Shown: in pieces, positions 1 to 6,733 of the stretch
Layout: each line of letters opens with the position of its first letter
Position numbering within the stretch: position 1 is the stretch's first letter
The notes under the pieces: model-generated
Seen by the model: only the letters and a program-made list of their open reading frames with translations
Told to the model about the DNA's origin: nothing
Databases searched by the model: none
Translations under genes and position numbers: made by a program
NCBI GenBank assembly: GCA_945862495.1
Contig: CAMAYM010000072.1
Coordinates: forward strand, 1-13,052
From: Bordetella parapertussis
GTDB lineage: Bacteria; Pseudomonadota; Gammaproteobacteria; Burkholderiales; Burkholderiaceae_B
Reading direction: 5' to 3'
Length of the DNA: 13,052 nucleotides

Positions 1-510
1 GGCGGGCTCGGCTTTCTTGAGATCACGAAGAATATCCTCGACCATGAGCTTGGTTCGGCCGTAGACATTGATGGGTGCCAGTGGGGTGTCTTCACGATAT
101 TGACTGTATCCCGGGTCACCATAAACAGTCGCCGAAGAAGAAAACACGAGGGTTTGAATGCCGGCACGCATCATTTCCTCGAACAATACGAGGCTACCCG
201 ATACGTTGTTGTCGTAGTACTTGAGTGGCTCTGCCTCGGACTCACCGACTGCTTTCAGGCCAGCAAAATGAATGACCGCACTGATTGAATGATCATTAAA
301 GGTACGACGCAAAGTCATACGGTCTCGTATGTCGCCCTCAACAAAGTCAACTTGCTTGCCTGTCAGCGCGAAGATGCGATCGATGACGACCCGACTACTA
401 TTTAAAAGATTGTCAAACACAACGACAGAAAAGCCTGCTTCGAGTAGCTGCACCACCGTATGCGAGCCAATATAACCTGCACCGCCTGTGACTAAAATCT
501 TCTTGTTCAT
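1..510 (-). CDS. galE: UDP-glucose 4-epimerase, N-terminal part (cut by window start)
   Basis: Interconverts UDP-glucose and UDP-galactose in the cytoplasm, feeding the Leloir pathway and surface polysaccharide synthesis. Reading the minus strand from the ATG at 508-510 gives 170 uninterrupted codons running off the window, about half of a normal protein of roughly 340 residues. Seen: the NAD-binding glycine motif GGAGYIG at residues 9-15, an acidic residue after beta-2 (VVFDN, 31-35), HFAGLKAVGES at 81-91, SSSATVYG at 124-131 with the catalytic Ser/Thr region, and the YxxxK pair Tyr150/Lys154. These match the extended short-chain dehydrogenase fold and are specific enough for GalE. No strong Shine-Dalgarno is seen directly upstream of the ATG. 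The gene follows the lipase gene on the same strand after an 89-base gap that holds a hairpin, so it may have its own transcript. Confidence 0.95.
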   Translation of the reverse strand, partial: MNKKILVTGGAGYIGSHTVVQLLEAGFSVVVFDNLLNSSRVVIDRIFALTGKQVDFVEGDIRDRMTLRRTFNDHSISAVIHFAGLKAVGESEAEPLKYYDNNVSGSLVLFEEMMRAGIQTLVFSSSATVYGDPGYSQYREDTPLAPINVYGRTKLMVEDILRDLKKAEPA

Positions 511-532
511 CGCGTCATTTTCTAAGGTAAAT

Positions 533-563
533 CTCCCCTTTTTAACAGAGATTAGAAGGGGAG
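533..563 (-). terminator. Hairpin between lipase and galE, possible weak terminator
   Basis: CTCCCCTT (533-540) and AAGGGGAG (556-563) form a perfect 8-bp stem with a 15-base loop. It lies just after the lipase stop and just before galE. Neither strand has a convincing U-run after the stem (ATTTACC on the minus strand), so intrinsic termination would be weak. It could instead act on the galE leader. The structure is seen; the role is inferred. Confidence 0.35.
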
Positions 564-599
564 GTGTGCGAAAAAGCTTGGATGATGTCGAATTTTGGC

Positions 600-1895
600 C
601 TAGTTATTCGGGCAACCATTCGCTAAAGGTTTGCCGGCGATACGGTCCTTGACCCACTCAAGATACATTGGCGCCGACACGCCGGGCGTTGTAAAGTGTG
701 TTTGCTCACCCGGCAGCTGAATCCGTCCGACATTTGCTCCCATCGCGCACATTTGCTTTTGATAAAGCTCATGCATGACCGGCGGCACCGTAACATCTTT
801 TGAACCCCAGTAAATCACGACAGGAGCGACTGGTTTGATAGGTTTGACACTGCCATCTACAAACGTCTTGAGCCATGCCAACGTGTTGCTGGCTTGAGGC
901 TTTATCAGAGATTTGTAGTTGTCTCCATATGCGTAGTTAAACGCATCCGCCATCACATGCACACATTTATTACTGGATAATTGATCCGCAACCTTTGCAC
1001 CTTCCTCGGTCAGCACATCGGTTAACTTAAGAGCAGGATTGGATGCCTGAGCGCCCCAGAGACCCATCATGAAATGGGTAAATAAGAATACATTGGGGAC
1101 GTTCGCCGCAGTGAACTCCTGCATGACCTTAGCTGCACCGGCTTCATCGGTTGGCACCTTTGGAAGCATGGCTGCGACATCTTCAGGCGCCAAGGCGACA
1201 AATCCAAGATACTGCAGGTTGTCCGCCACAGTGCCTTGTTGTGACAAGTAGTCTGGCATGCTTGCCGCTGCGATTGCTGCCCCACCACCCTGTGACCAGC
1301 CGTAAGCAAGAGTCTTTTTGCCGGCACCGACTTCAGGCATGGAGCTGGCGGCTCTTGCCGAGTTAATGACGTCTCTGCCATTCGTAGCAGCCACAGCATA
1401 CTGATGCTTGCCACCACCACCTAGGCCTTGGTAGTCTGTTGCCACAACGACATAGCCTTCATTAATAAATTCTTGACCATTCGGAATTCCGAAGTCGGTC
1501 CATGAGTTGCCAGTCATCAGGAAATACTGGTTGAGTGCACGCGTTGGATCCGTGATCTGGGATGGGCCACAGTTTTGAGCCGAGCCTGTTGTGCCATGGG
1601 CCCAGGCCAAAATGGGTCTGCCTTCTTTGGGGGCGGGCCCAACTGGCGCAATGATCAACCCTGTAGCAATCGTGTGACGCCCCGCTACATCAGATGAAAT
1701 ATAGGCAATTTTCCAAGCCTGCGCACCCTTAAGCGAGGTCTGAATTTTTTCCTTTTTAATCACTTGTCCCAATTTTCCATTGGGACTCATCTGCATCACC
1801 GACTCATAAAAAGGAGGCATAGGAGGTGTTGCGAATGCAGAAGAAAAAGTGAGAGAAAAGCAAGCGAGGACTAGACTCTTTACAAATGATTTCAT
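600..1895 (-). CDS. Secreted lipase-type alpha/beta hydrolase
   Basis: Predicted exported esterase or lipase of 431 residues, resembling the secretory lipase (LIP) family. Residues 1-22 form a Sec signal peptide ending in SSAFA. The alpha/beta-hydrolase triad can be placed: nucleophile Ser201 in GWSQGG, Asp367 in YWGSKD, and His400 in GEQTHF. His100-Gly101 in AWAHGTTG is the likely oxyanion motif. Several cysteines (109, 310, 383, 428) suggest disulfides in the exported protein. The start is well supported by AGGAG seven bases upstream of the ATG; this SD overlaps the stop codon of the upstream patatin gene, only nine bases away, so the two are probably co-translated. Substrate is unknown; a carboxylic ester or lipid is most likely, and feruloyl-type or polyester substrates cannot be excluded. 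Confidence 0.85.
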   Translation of the reverse strand: MKSFVKSLVLACFSLTFSSAFATPPMPPFYESVMQMSPNGKLGQVIKKEKIQTSLKGAQAWKIAYISSDVAGRHTIATGLIIAPVGPAPKEGRPILAWAHGTTGSAQNCGPSQITDPTRALNQYFLMTGNSWTDFGIPNGQEFINEGYVVVATDYQGLGGGGKHQYAVAATNGRDVINSARAASSMPEVGAGKKTLAYGWSQGGGAAIAAASMPDYLSQQGTVADNLQYLGFVALAPEDVAAMLPKVPTDEAGAAKVMQEFTAANVPNVFLFTHFMMGLWGAQASNPALKLTDVLTEEGAKVADQLSSNKCVHVMADAFNYAYGDNYKSLIKPQASNTLAWLKTFVDGSVKPIKPVAPVVIYWGSKDVTVPPVMHELYQKQMCAMGANVGRIQLPGEQTHFTTPGVSAPMYLEWVKDRIAGKPLANGCPNN

Positions 1896-1904
1896 GTGTT
1901 TCTC

Positions 1905-3011
1905 CTATGCCCAAAATTCTTTGATTTTAGATGCTTCAATTTTTGCCCGTGCGTAGCCTGTGCGTAAAGCCCCCGCGATTTGTCTTGGATCTAAGAGATC
2001 GACACCTTGAGGCGTGCCCGCAACAATCCAATGTACCATTGTGCCTGTGGCCTCTATGTCCTTAATATTTTGCGCAATCGGATGCGGAATGGTGGTCAGT
2101 ATTGCGCCCGTTATACCGTCAGTTAACGTAATCACGAGCGCTCTTTTAGAGCCAGCAACCAAATCCACATGGGCGGGATTTGAGCAAATGCCTCCATCCA
2201 TGACATAACGGTGACCCAACAAGGTTGGTCCAGCAACACCCGGTAAAGAACTGCTTGCCGCTGCACCGTGTGCCAAGGGAATATTGTTTTTTCTAGCGGT
2301 CTGTTGACTCACGACAATGCGCTCACCTGTGTAGCAGTCAACACCTGTTGTATGCATTCGACTTGTCGGCCAGTCTGTTTTACTGTCACCCGTTAATAAC
2401 GCAGCAACCTTTTCAATGCGCTCACCATTCAATTTATTGTCGGCGGCCAATGCTGCATGACCGATGACTTTGCGAGTCTCGATACTGCCATCAGTCGCAC
2501 TCATATTGATTTGGTCTGCGCGTTGCTGGCTCAGATTTGGTTGAGTGACGGGGGCAATCTTGGCAAAGATTTCGGGGAATTTTCCAAAAAATTCAAATTC
2601 TGTGCGTAATCGAGAAAACTCTCCCGAAAGGAGTGACGAACCCATATAAGATCCGGCAGAAGTGCCAACCACCATTTCAGGGATGTTGGCCATATCCAAT
2701 CCCGCTTCATACAGACCATGAAAAAAACCGCAGTACCAAGCGATGTAATACTCACCACCGCCGCCTAACACCATCGTACGATCTAAGCCCATTGCTAATT
2801 TTGATACAATAGGCTTGCTTGCAATCGGGATGGACAAACCGTCATCAGCAAATAATTTTTTCGATATCTCATCTGCCTTGAGACCAATATTTGACTGGGC
2901 AGTGCTTGCCTGAGCTTGGGCAGCGTTCATCAAGGTACCAGATGTGCCCGTAATGGCGGCAGCACCTATGGCAGAGGATTTCAAAAAATTACGACGAGAG
3001 GATTTGGTCAT
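1905..3011 (-). CDS. Tat-exported patatin-like phospholipase
   Basis: Patatin-family serine hydrolase (lipid acyl hydrolase) of 368 residues. The N-terminus has a twin-arginine motif, SRRNFLK at residues 5-11, a hydrophobic stretch and an AQA cleavage region near 31-35, so the enzyme is likely exported folded. Catalytic features: the glycine-rich oxyanion loop GGGGE at 83-87, nucleophile elbow GTSAGS with Ser118, and the dyad aspartate Asp272 in MDGG. The family usually uses this Ser-Asp dyad on phospholipids or other acyl esters. The start is backed by GGAG a few bases upstream of the ATG. It is the first gene of a two-gene operon with the secreted lipase, and it diverges from the GST gene across a 99-base gap that should hold promoters for both. 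Confidence 0.88.
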   Translation of the reverse strand: MTKSSRRNFLKSSAIGAAAITGTSGTLMNAAQAQASTAQSNIGLKADEISKKLFADDGLSIPIASKPIVSKLAMGLDRTMVLGGGGEYYIAWYCGFFHGLYEAGLDMANIPEMVVGTSAGSYMGSSLLSGEFSRLRTEFEFFGKFPEIFAKIAPVTQPNLSQQRADQINMSATDGSIETRKVIGHAALAADNKLNGERIEKVAALLTGDSKTDWPTSRMHTTGVDCYTGERIVVSQQTARKNNIPLAHGAAASSSLPGVAGPTLLGHRYVMDGGICSNPAHVDLVAGSKRALVITLTDGITGAILTTIPHPIAQNIKDIEATGTMVHWIVAGTPQGVDLLDPRQIAGALRTGYARAKIEASKIKEFWA

Positions 3012-3110
3012 GTGAGCTCCATGGATGATTAATGTTGATGCTGTCTACAGTGCGCAACTGAATTGGTATATCTTAGAATAACTTGAATTTAAGCGTTAGG
3101 AACATCGTTC

Positions 3111-3803
3111 ATGTTTGAACTTCACATCGCGAATAAAAATTACTCTTCTTGGTCTTTGCGACCTTGGCTACTGATGAAAGCTCTGGATATTCCGTTTGTG
3201 GAGAAGCTGCATTATTTTGCATCTCCAGAAACACCAAGTACATTTGGGGCGCTATCACCTAGCGCCAAGATGCCGGTTCTGGTGAGTAACGGATTTTCGA
3301 TCTGGGACACCTTATCCATTGTCGAATATCTTGCAGAAGAGTACCCAGCTGTATGGCCATTAGAGAAGGTCAATCGCGCCTGGGCTAGAAGTGCTTGCGC
3401 AGAAATGCACTCTGGTTTTTTTACATTAAGAAATGAATGCTCTATGAGTGTGGGCGTGCGTGTGCGTCTTCACGAACTGAGTCGTGCACTCAAATCTGAT
3501 ATTGCGCGCATTGAAAGTTTGTGGACTGACGGATTGGATCGATTTCAAGGTGTATGGCTAGCTGGAGATCAATTCACCGCAGTTGATGCATTTTTTGGGC
3601 CCGTTGCTTTCAGATTTAGGACCTACGGAATAGTGTTGGGAGAACGTTCTCAAGCCTACGCAGAGAGATTGTTGAGTCACCCCACAATGATGGCATGGGA
3701 GCAAGGTGCTCTGAATGAAACTGTGCGAGATAAATCACATGATGTAGGGATTGAGCGTATGGGTTTGATCATTCAAGACTTTAGATCCAGTCCTAACAAA
3801 TGA
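3111..3803 (+). CDS. Glutathione S-transferase family protein
   Basis: Cytosolic GST-like protein of 230 residues, normal length for the family. The N-terminal thioredoxin-like domain (about 1-80) starts with NKNYSSWSLRPWL, where Ser12 or Ser13 may be the glutathione-activating residue. It has the cis-proline at KMPV (Pro55) and a WDTLSIVEYL helix (65-74) in the place of the usual ES-x-x-I glutathione-binding motif. The all-helical C-terminal domain follows (about 90-220) and contains AVDAFFGPVAFR, the family's N-capping/hydrophobic-staple region. AGGA precedes the ATG by about ten bases. The gene stands alone on the plus strand between minus-strand genes. The substrate cannot be told from sequence; a detoxification or thioether-cleaving role is a family-level guess. 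Confidence 0.9.
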   Translation: MFELHIANKNYSSWSLRPWLLMKALDIPFVEKLHYFASPETPSTFGALSPSAKMPVLVSNGFSIWDTLSIVEYLAEEYPAVWPLEKVNRAWARSACAEMHSGFFTLRNECSMSVGVRVRLHELSRALKSDIARIESLWTDGLDRFQGVWLAGDQFTAVDAFFGPVAFRFRTYGIVLGERSQAYAERLLSHPTMMAWEQGALNETVRDKSHDVGIERMGLIIQDFRSSPNK

Positions 3804-3804
3804 G

Positions 3805-3828
3805 TCAAGTGATTAGATCTCACCTTGA
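3805..3828. terminator. Imperfect hairpin between convergent genes
   Basis: TCAAGTGA (3805-3812) can pair with TCACCTTGA (3820-3828), with one bulged C and a 7-base loop. It begins two bases after the GST stop and lies before the end of the convergent LprI-Ltp gene. There is no U-run, so this is only a weak terminator candidate. Confidence 0.25.
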
Positions 3829-3845
3829 TTACATGATGAGGTCAG

Positions 3846-4640
3846 TTAGCAGGCTCCCGCGCGTTGTGCGCCGAAGGTTGCTTGCTTTTCTGTAAACTTT
3901 CCTCCCGCGCGAGATGAAAGTTGTTGTATCAGACCACTGCATGAAAATCCCATCATCTGGAGGTATTGTTTGGCGGATTTCACAGCCTCTTGATTCCAGT
4001 CAACGTTCATACTGTCCACTGCTTTGGTCGCATCATTAATGTTAAAGCCGTTTCCTGCTTGAGACGAAAGCTGTTCGATTAACCCATCACGCGAAAATGC
4101 GGTAAAGCTGAGATATGACTCTGCCGCTCTTACCGCATTTTTTTGTGGTCCAGTCAAATTTTGAGCCGTATTTTTTGTGCTGGGTGCACTCGGTGCAGGC
4201 GGTGTATTCTGCGCTGAAGGCGCAGGTTGTGTCTCCGCTGGAGTCGAATTGCCAGCTAGAGTTTCTAGTTCCTTGGCGCGCACAGCTGTTGCTGACACGA
4301 AACAGTCATTTGCGCTGACCTTCGCCATCGTTCCTCCCTCTGGATCATAATAGAAATCACAATTTTCATCACGATAGGTGATCCAGGCGTCTTGGGCAAT
4401 TGCTAGTTGCTTTTTACGCTGCGCAGACAGTTGACTCATGAGTTCTTTATACGCTTTGTTAAGACGGATATCTTGACGTTTTGATTCTGCTACAAAGCAA
4501 TCAATCATAATGCTTGTGACCCCGTTCGACTTATCCATACAGTTAGAAAACTGTTTGGTTAAGCCAGTATCTTGAGCGGCAGTCATTTGAGAAATACAAC
4601 AAAGCGATAAAAGAATAATGACGTTTTTTCTTAATGTCAT
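3846..4640 (-). CDS. Exported LprI-domain / Ltp-repeat fusion protein
   Basis: A 264-residue exported protein with unusual domain order. Residues 1-22 are a signal peptide. Residues about 34-130 match the lysozyme-inhibitor LprI N-terminal (DUF1311) fold, with four cysteines (34, 48, 94, 113) and the core LNKAYKELMSQL...AQDAWITYRDENC. A Pro/Ala/Thr/Ser-rich linker spans about 131-165. The C-terminus has two tandem Ltp-type helical repeats: AAESYLSFTAFSRDGLIEQL (172-191) through VDW (213-215), then SAKQYLQMMGFSCSGLIQQL (222-241) to the end. Ltp repeats are known from a phage superinfection-exclusion lipoprotein and from host cell-surface lipoproteins. No lipobox is evident, so it is probably periplasmic. 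GAGAG about nine bases before the ATG serves as SD. It lies 15 bases after the TPR gene in the same operon. Function is not established. Confidence 0.8.
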   Translation of the reverse strand: MTLRKNVIILLSLCCISQMTAAQDTGLTKQFSNCMDKSNGVTSIMIDCFVAESKRQDIRLNKAYKELMSQLSAQRKKQLAIAQDAWITYRDENCDFYYDPEGGTMAKVSANDCFVSATAVRAKELETLAGNSTPAETQPAPSAQNTPPAPSAPSTKNTAQNLTGPQKNAVRAAESYLSFTAFSRDGLIEQLSSQAGNGFNINDATKAVDSMNVDWNQEAVKSAKQYLQMMGFSCSGLIQQLSSRAGGKFTEKQATFGAQRAGAC

Positions 4641-4655
4641 GATGTGTGCTCTCTT

Positions 4656-5450
4656 TTAATTAGGGCAGCGTTTCCAAATAGTGACTCCGTTCAGATCAAT
4701 ATTCAGTTGATCCCCTGCGATCGTGAATTTTTCAGTTGTCGTGTATGGCTCATTGTCTCCAGGCTTGCAATTAAATGCAATGGAGTAGGTTGGAAACTGA
4801 CCACTGACGTTTTGGGGTGCACAAAGGTCTGGGCCGATTTCATAATCGCTTACTCGGCCCTTTTTAAGTTCATTATTAGTGAAGACCATTCCGTACCACT
4901 TGCTGAGAGATTTCTTGTCTAACGTTTTTAGACAAACAGATTCTTTACCAGCCCAGCTACCGACGAGTTCTTTGGGAATGGTCACGGCACCTCCCTTCTT
5001 TTGCTGAGCCTGAAGTGCCGATAAGTTAGTTTTTCCTTCGGGTGAGTTTAAGTCCGCGGCAAGCGTGAAATATTCTTCTGCTTTACTCAGGTCCTTTTGA
5101 AACCCTTTGCCGTCACGGTAAAGTTCTCCAAGGTTGTTGTGCGCGGCTCCGGACTTCAATTTTGCAGCTTCTTGGTACGCTTGAATTGCATCTGGCAATC
5201 TATTAGCTTTTTCCAAAGCTCTACCATATTGAAACCACACTCGCGCTAATTGAGCGTTTTCTTCAGTTGCCTTTTTGCAAGCTGGAACTGCTAGATTTGG
5301 ATTAATTTTGTTGAAACTCAATCCAGTCGTTTGTTTTTGGGGATCTAAAGGGGAGGCGGCCAGTTGATCACATTCTTTTATTTGGGCGTATACATTGACG
5401 GGTAGCAAAAGTGCGACCAAGACAAACCGCATGCTATGTAGAAATTTCAT
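4656..5450 (-). CDS. Exported TPR/Sel1-repeat protein with C-terminal beta domain
   Basis: A 264-residue protein of unknown function. Residues 1-22 form a Sec signal peptide ending in VYA. Residues about 66-147 carry two helical repeats of TPR/Sel1 type (ARVWFQYGRALEKANRLPDA and AAHNNLGELYRDGKGFQKDL). After a Gln/Lys-rich hinge (148-157) comes a C-terminal domain of about 105 residues beginning IPKELVGSWAGKESVC. Its beta-rich pattern and cysteines at 173, 210, 228 and 262 suggest a small disulfide-linked barrel, a loose lipocalin-like guess. AAGGA six bases before the ATG supports the start. It is the first gene of an operon with the LprI-Ltp protein, so both probably act in the periplasm. 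Sel1/TPR proteins usually mediate protein contacts; the partner is unknown. Confidence 0.75.
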   Translation of the reverse strand: MKFLHSMRFVLVALLLPVNVYAQIKECDQLAASPLDPQKQTTGLSFNKINPNLAVPACKKATEENAQLARVWFQYGRALEKANRLPDAIQAYQEAAKLKSGAAHNNLGELYRDGKGFQKDLSKAEEYFTLAADLNSPEGKTNLSALQAQQKKGGAVTIPKELVGSWAGKESVCLKTLDKKSLSKWYGMVFTNNELKKGRVSDYEIGPDLCAPQNVSGQFPTYSIAFNCKPGDNEPYTTTEKFTIAGDQLNIDLNGVTIWKRCPN

Positions 5451-5465
5451 CTTATTCCTTGATCG

Positions 5466-5492
5466 CTATTACTGAATTCACAAAGAAGTCAA
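5466..5492 (-). promoter_or_regulatory. Possible promoter of the TPR / LprI-Ltp operon
   Basis: On the minus strand TTGACT (plus 5487-5492) is followed after 15 bases by TAATAG (plus 5466-5471), just before the SD of the TPR gene. The -35 is good, but the spacing is two bases short and the resulting leader would be very short. Weak prediction. Confidence 0.22.
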
Positions 5493-5509
5493 TCGCATGA
5501 AGCTAGGTC

Positions 5510-6712
5510 TTACTTCCCTATAGGATGTTTCACATAGCCCTCACGCGTTTGTGGAAGTTTTGCACCTAGGACAGCACTTGCGACTTGTGTCCGCAGTATC
5601 TGAGCCGTACCACCTGCAATCGTAAACATTCGAGCATCTCGCACGTGGCGTTCAGCAGCAAATTCACGTGAGTAACCACTAGATCCAAAGAGTTGAAGAG
5701 AATCATTGGTGACCTTAATGGCGGTTTCAGCGGCAATGATCTTGGCTTGGGCGGCTAATTTTAAATCTGGAAAGCTCCCCACAGGCACATTTGCTGCGCG
5801 ATGAAGCATGAGTCGCGCGGCATCAAGAGCGATAGACATATCTGCAATCATCCACTGTAATCCTTGAAACTCAGCAATCGATCGGCCGAATTGATTTCGC
5901 TCTTTGCTGTATTGAACAGCTTCTTCAAAGGCACCAACAGCGATACCAAGGGCCACCGTTCCTGCCCCCACTCTTTGTGCGTTATATGCATTCATGAGCG
6001 CAGCAAAGCCTTTACGTAAATCTCCGAGCGGCTTTAACGCCATTGATTCATGTACTTCAAGGTTGATAAAGTCTACGTATGTTTCAGGGATACCGCGCAC
6101 GCCCATTGCGGGTGTTCGCTTAGCGATGACGAGCTCTTTGGGTTCGTTGCCATCACGTACAACGATAAAGCCACCAATGCCTTGTTCAATACCATCTTCA
6201 AACACGCGCGCAAAAATCAGATGCAAGCGCGACACACCGCCACCCGTAATCCAGTATTTTTGACCATTTATGATGTAACGATCGCCCTTTTTATCGGCAC
6301 GTGTGGTCATTTCACTCGCAGCACTTCCTGCATTGGGTTCAGAGATACAGATAGCTGGTTTATCGCCAGATAATACGCACTCAGCGGCAATCTTCTTTTG
6401 TTCTTCGGTGCCATAGGCCATGATGGCACCGATTGCACCCATGTTGGCCTCAACCGTGATGCGACCCATGGTTGCACAGGCTTTGGCCATTTCTTCGATC
6501 ACGAGTGTTGTTTCAAGGTAGCCAAGGCCGCGACCGCCGTATGCCTTTGGCACCGTCATTCCCATAAACCCTGCTGCATTGAGCTTAGCAATGTTGTCCC
6601 AAGGGTAAGCCTCAGTGGCATCGGTCTGCGCTGCGGTCGGTTTGAAAACTGTTTGTGCTAACTCACGTGCTTGTGCTTGGATGGTGAGTTGTTCTTGCGT
6701 CAAAATAGTCAT
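5510..6712 (-). CDS. acd: Acyl-CoA-dehydrogenase homologue, probable 3-sulfinopropionyl-CoA desulfinase
   Basis: A 400-residue flavoprotein of the acyl-CoA dehydrogenase superfamily, likely a cytoplasmic FAD homotetramer. Seen: ICISEPNAGSAASEMTT (121-137) and KYWITGGGVSRLHL (152-165) for FAD and substrate binding, RNQFGRSIAEFQGLQWMIADM (272-292), and the C-terminal QLFGSSGYSRE...IAGGTAQILR (340-374). The glutamate of the usual YEGT motif is replaced by glycine (AGGT, 366-369). The alternative base of the isovaleryl-CoA dehydrogenase type (ER pair) is Gln246-Arg247. Arg84 is also present. From memory, Arg84 and Gln246 are the characteristic active-site residues of the Advenella 3-sulfinopropionyl-CoA desulfinase, which cannot dehydrogenate and instead yields succinyl-CoA plus sulfite. 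The gene lies 21 bases downstream of a family III CoA-transferase. The SD is weak, so coupling is likely. Fold is certain; the desulfinase assignment is a strong inference. Confidence 0.8.
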   Translation of the reverse strand: MTILTQEQLTIQAQARELAQTVFKPTAAQTDATEAYPWDNIAKLNAAGFMGMTVPKAYGGRGLGYLETTLVIEEMAKACATMGRITVEANMGAIGAIMAYGTEEQKKIAAECVLSGDKPAICISEPNAGSAASEMTTRADKKGDRYIINGQKYWITGGGVSRLHLIFARVFEDGIEQGIGGFIVVRDGNEPKELVIAKRTPAMGVRGIPETYVDFINLEVHESMALKPLGDLRKGFAALMNAYNAQRVGAGTVALGIAVGAFEEAVQYSKERNQFGRSIAEFQGLQWMIADMSIALDAARLMLHRAANVPVGSFPDLKLAAQAKIIAAETAIKVTNDSLQLFGSSGYSREFAAERHVRDARMFTIAGGTAQILRTQVASAVLGAKLPQTREGYVKHPIGK

Positions 6713-6733
6713 TTTTAATGTTTGCCAATGGGT

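Noticed and set aside
1067..1420. Frames overlapping the lipase gene on both strands
   Set aside because: They are shadows of a gene with clear signal peptide and catalytic motifs; their translations are low-complexity and lack any family pattern.
5994..6661. Plus-strand frames inside the acyl-CoA-dehydrogenase homologue
   Set aside because: They lie antisense to a fully conserved enzyme and have no SD or recognisable domains.
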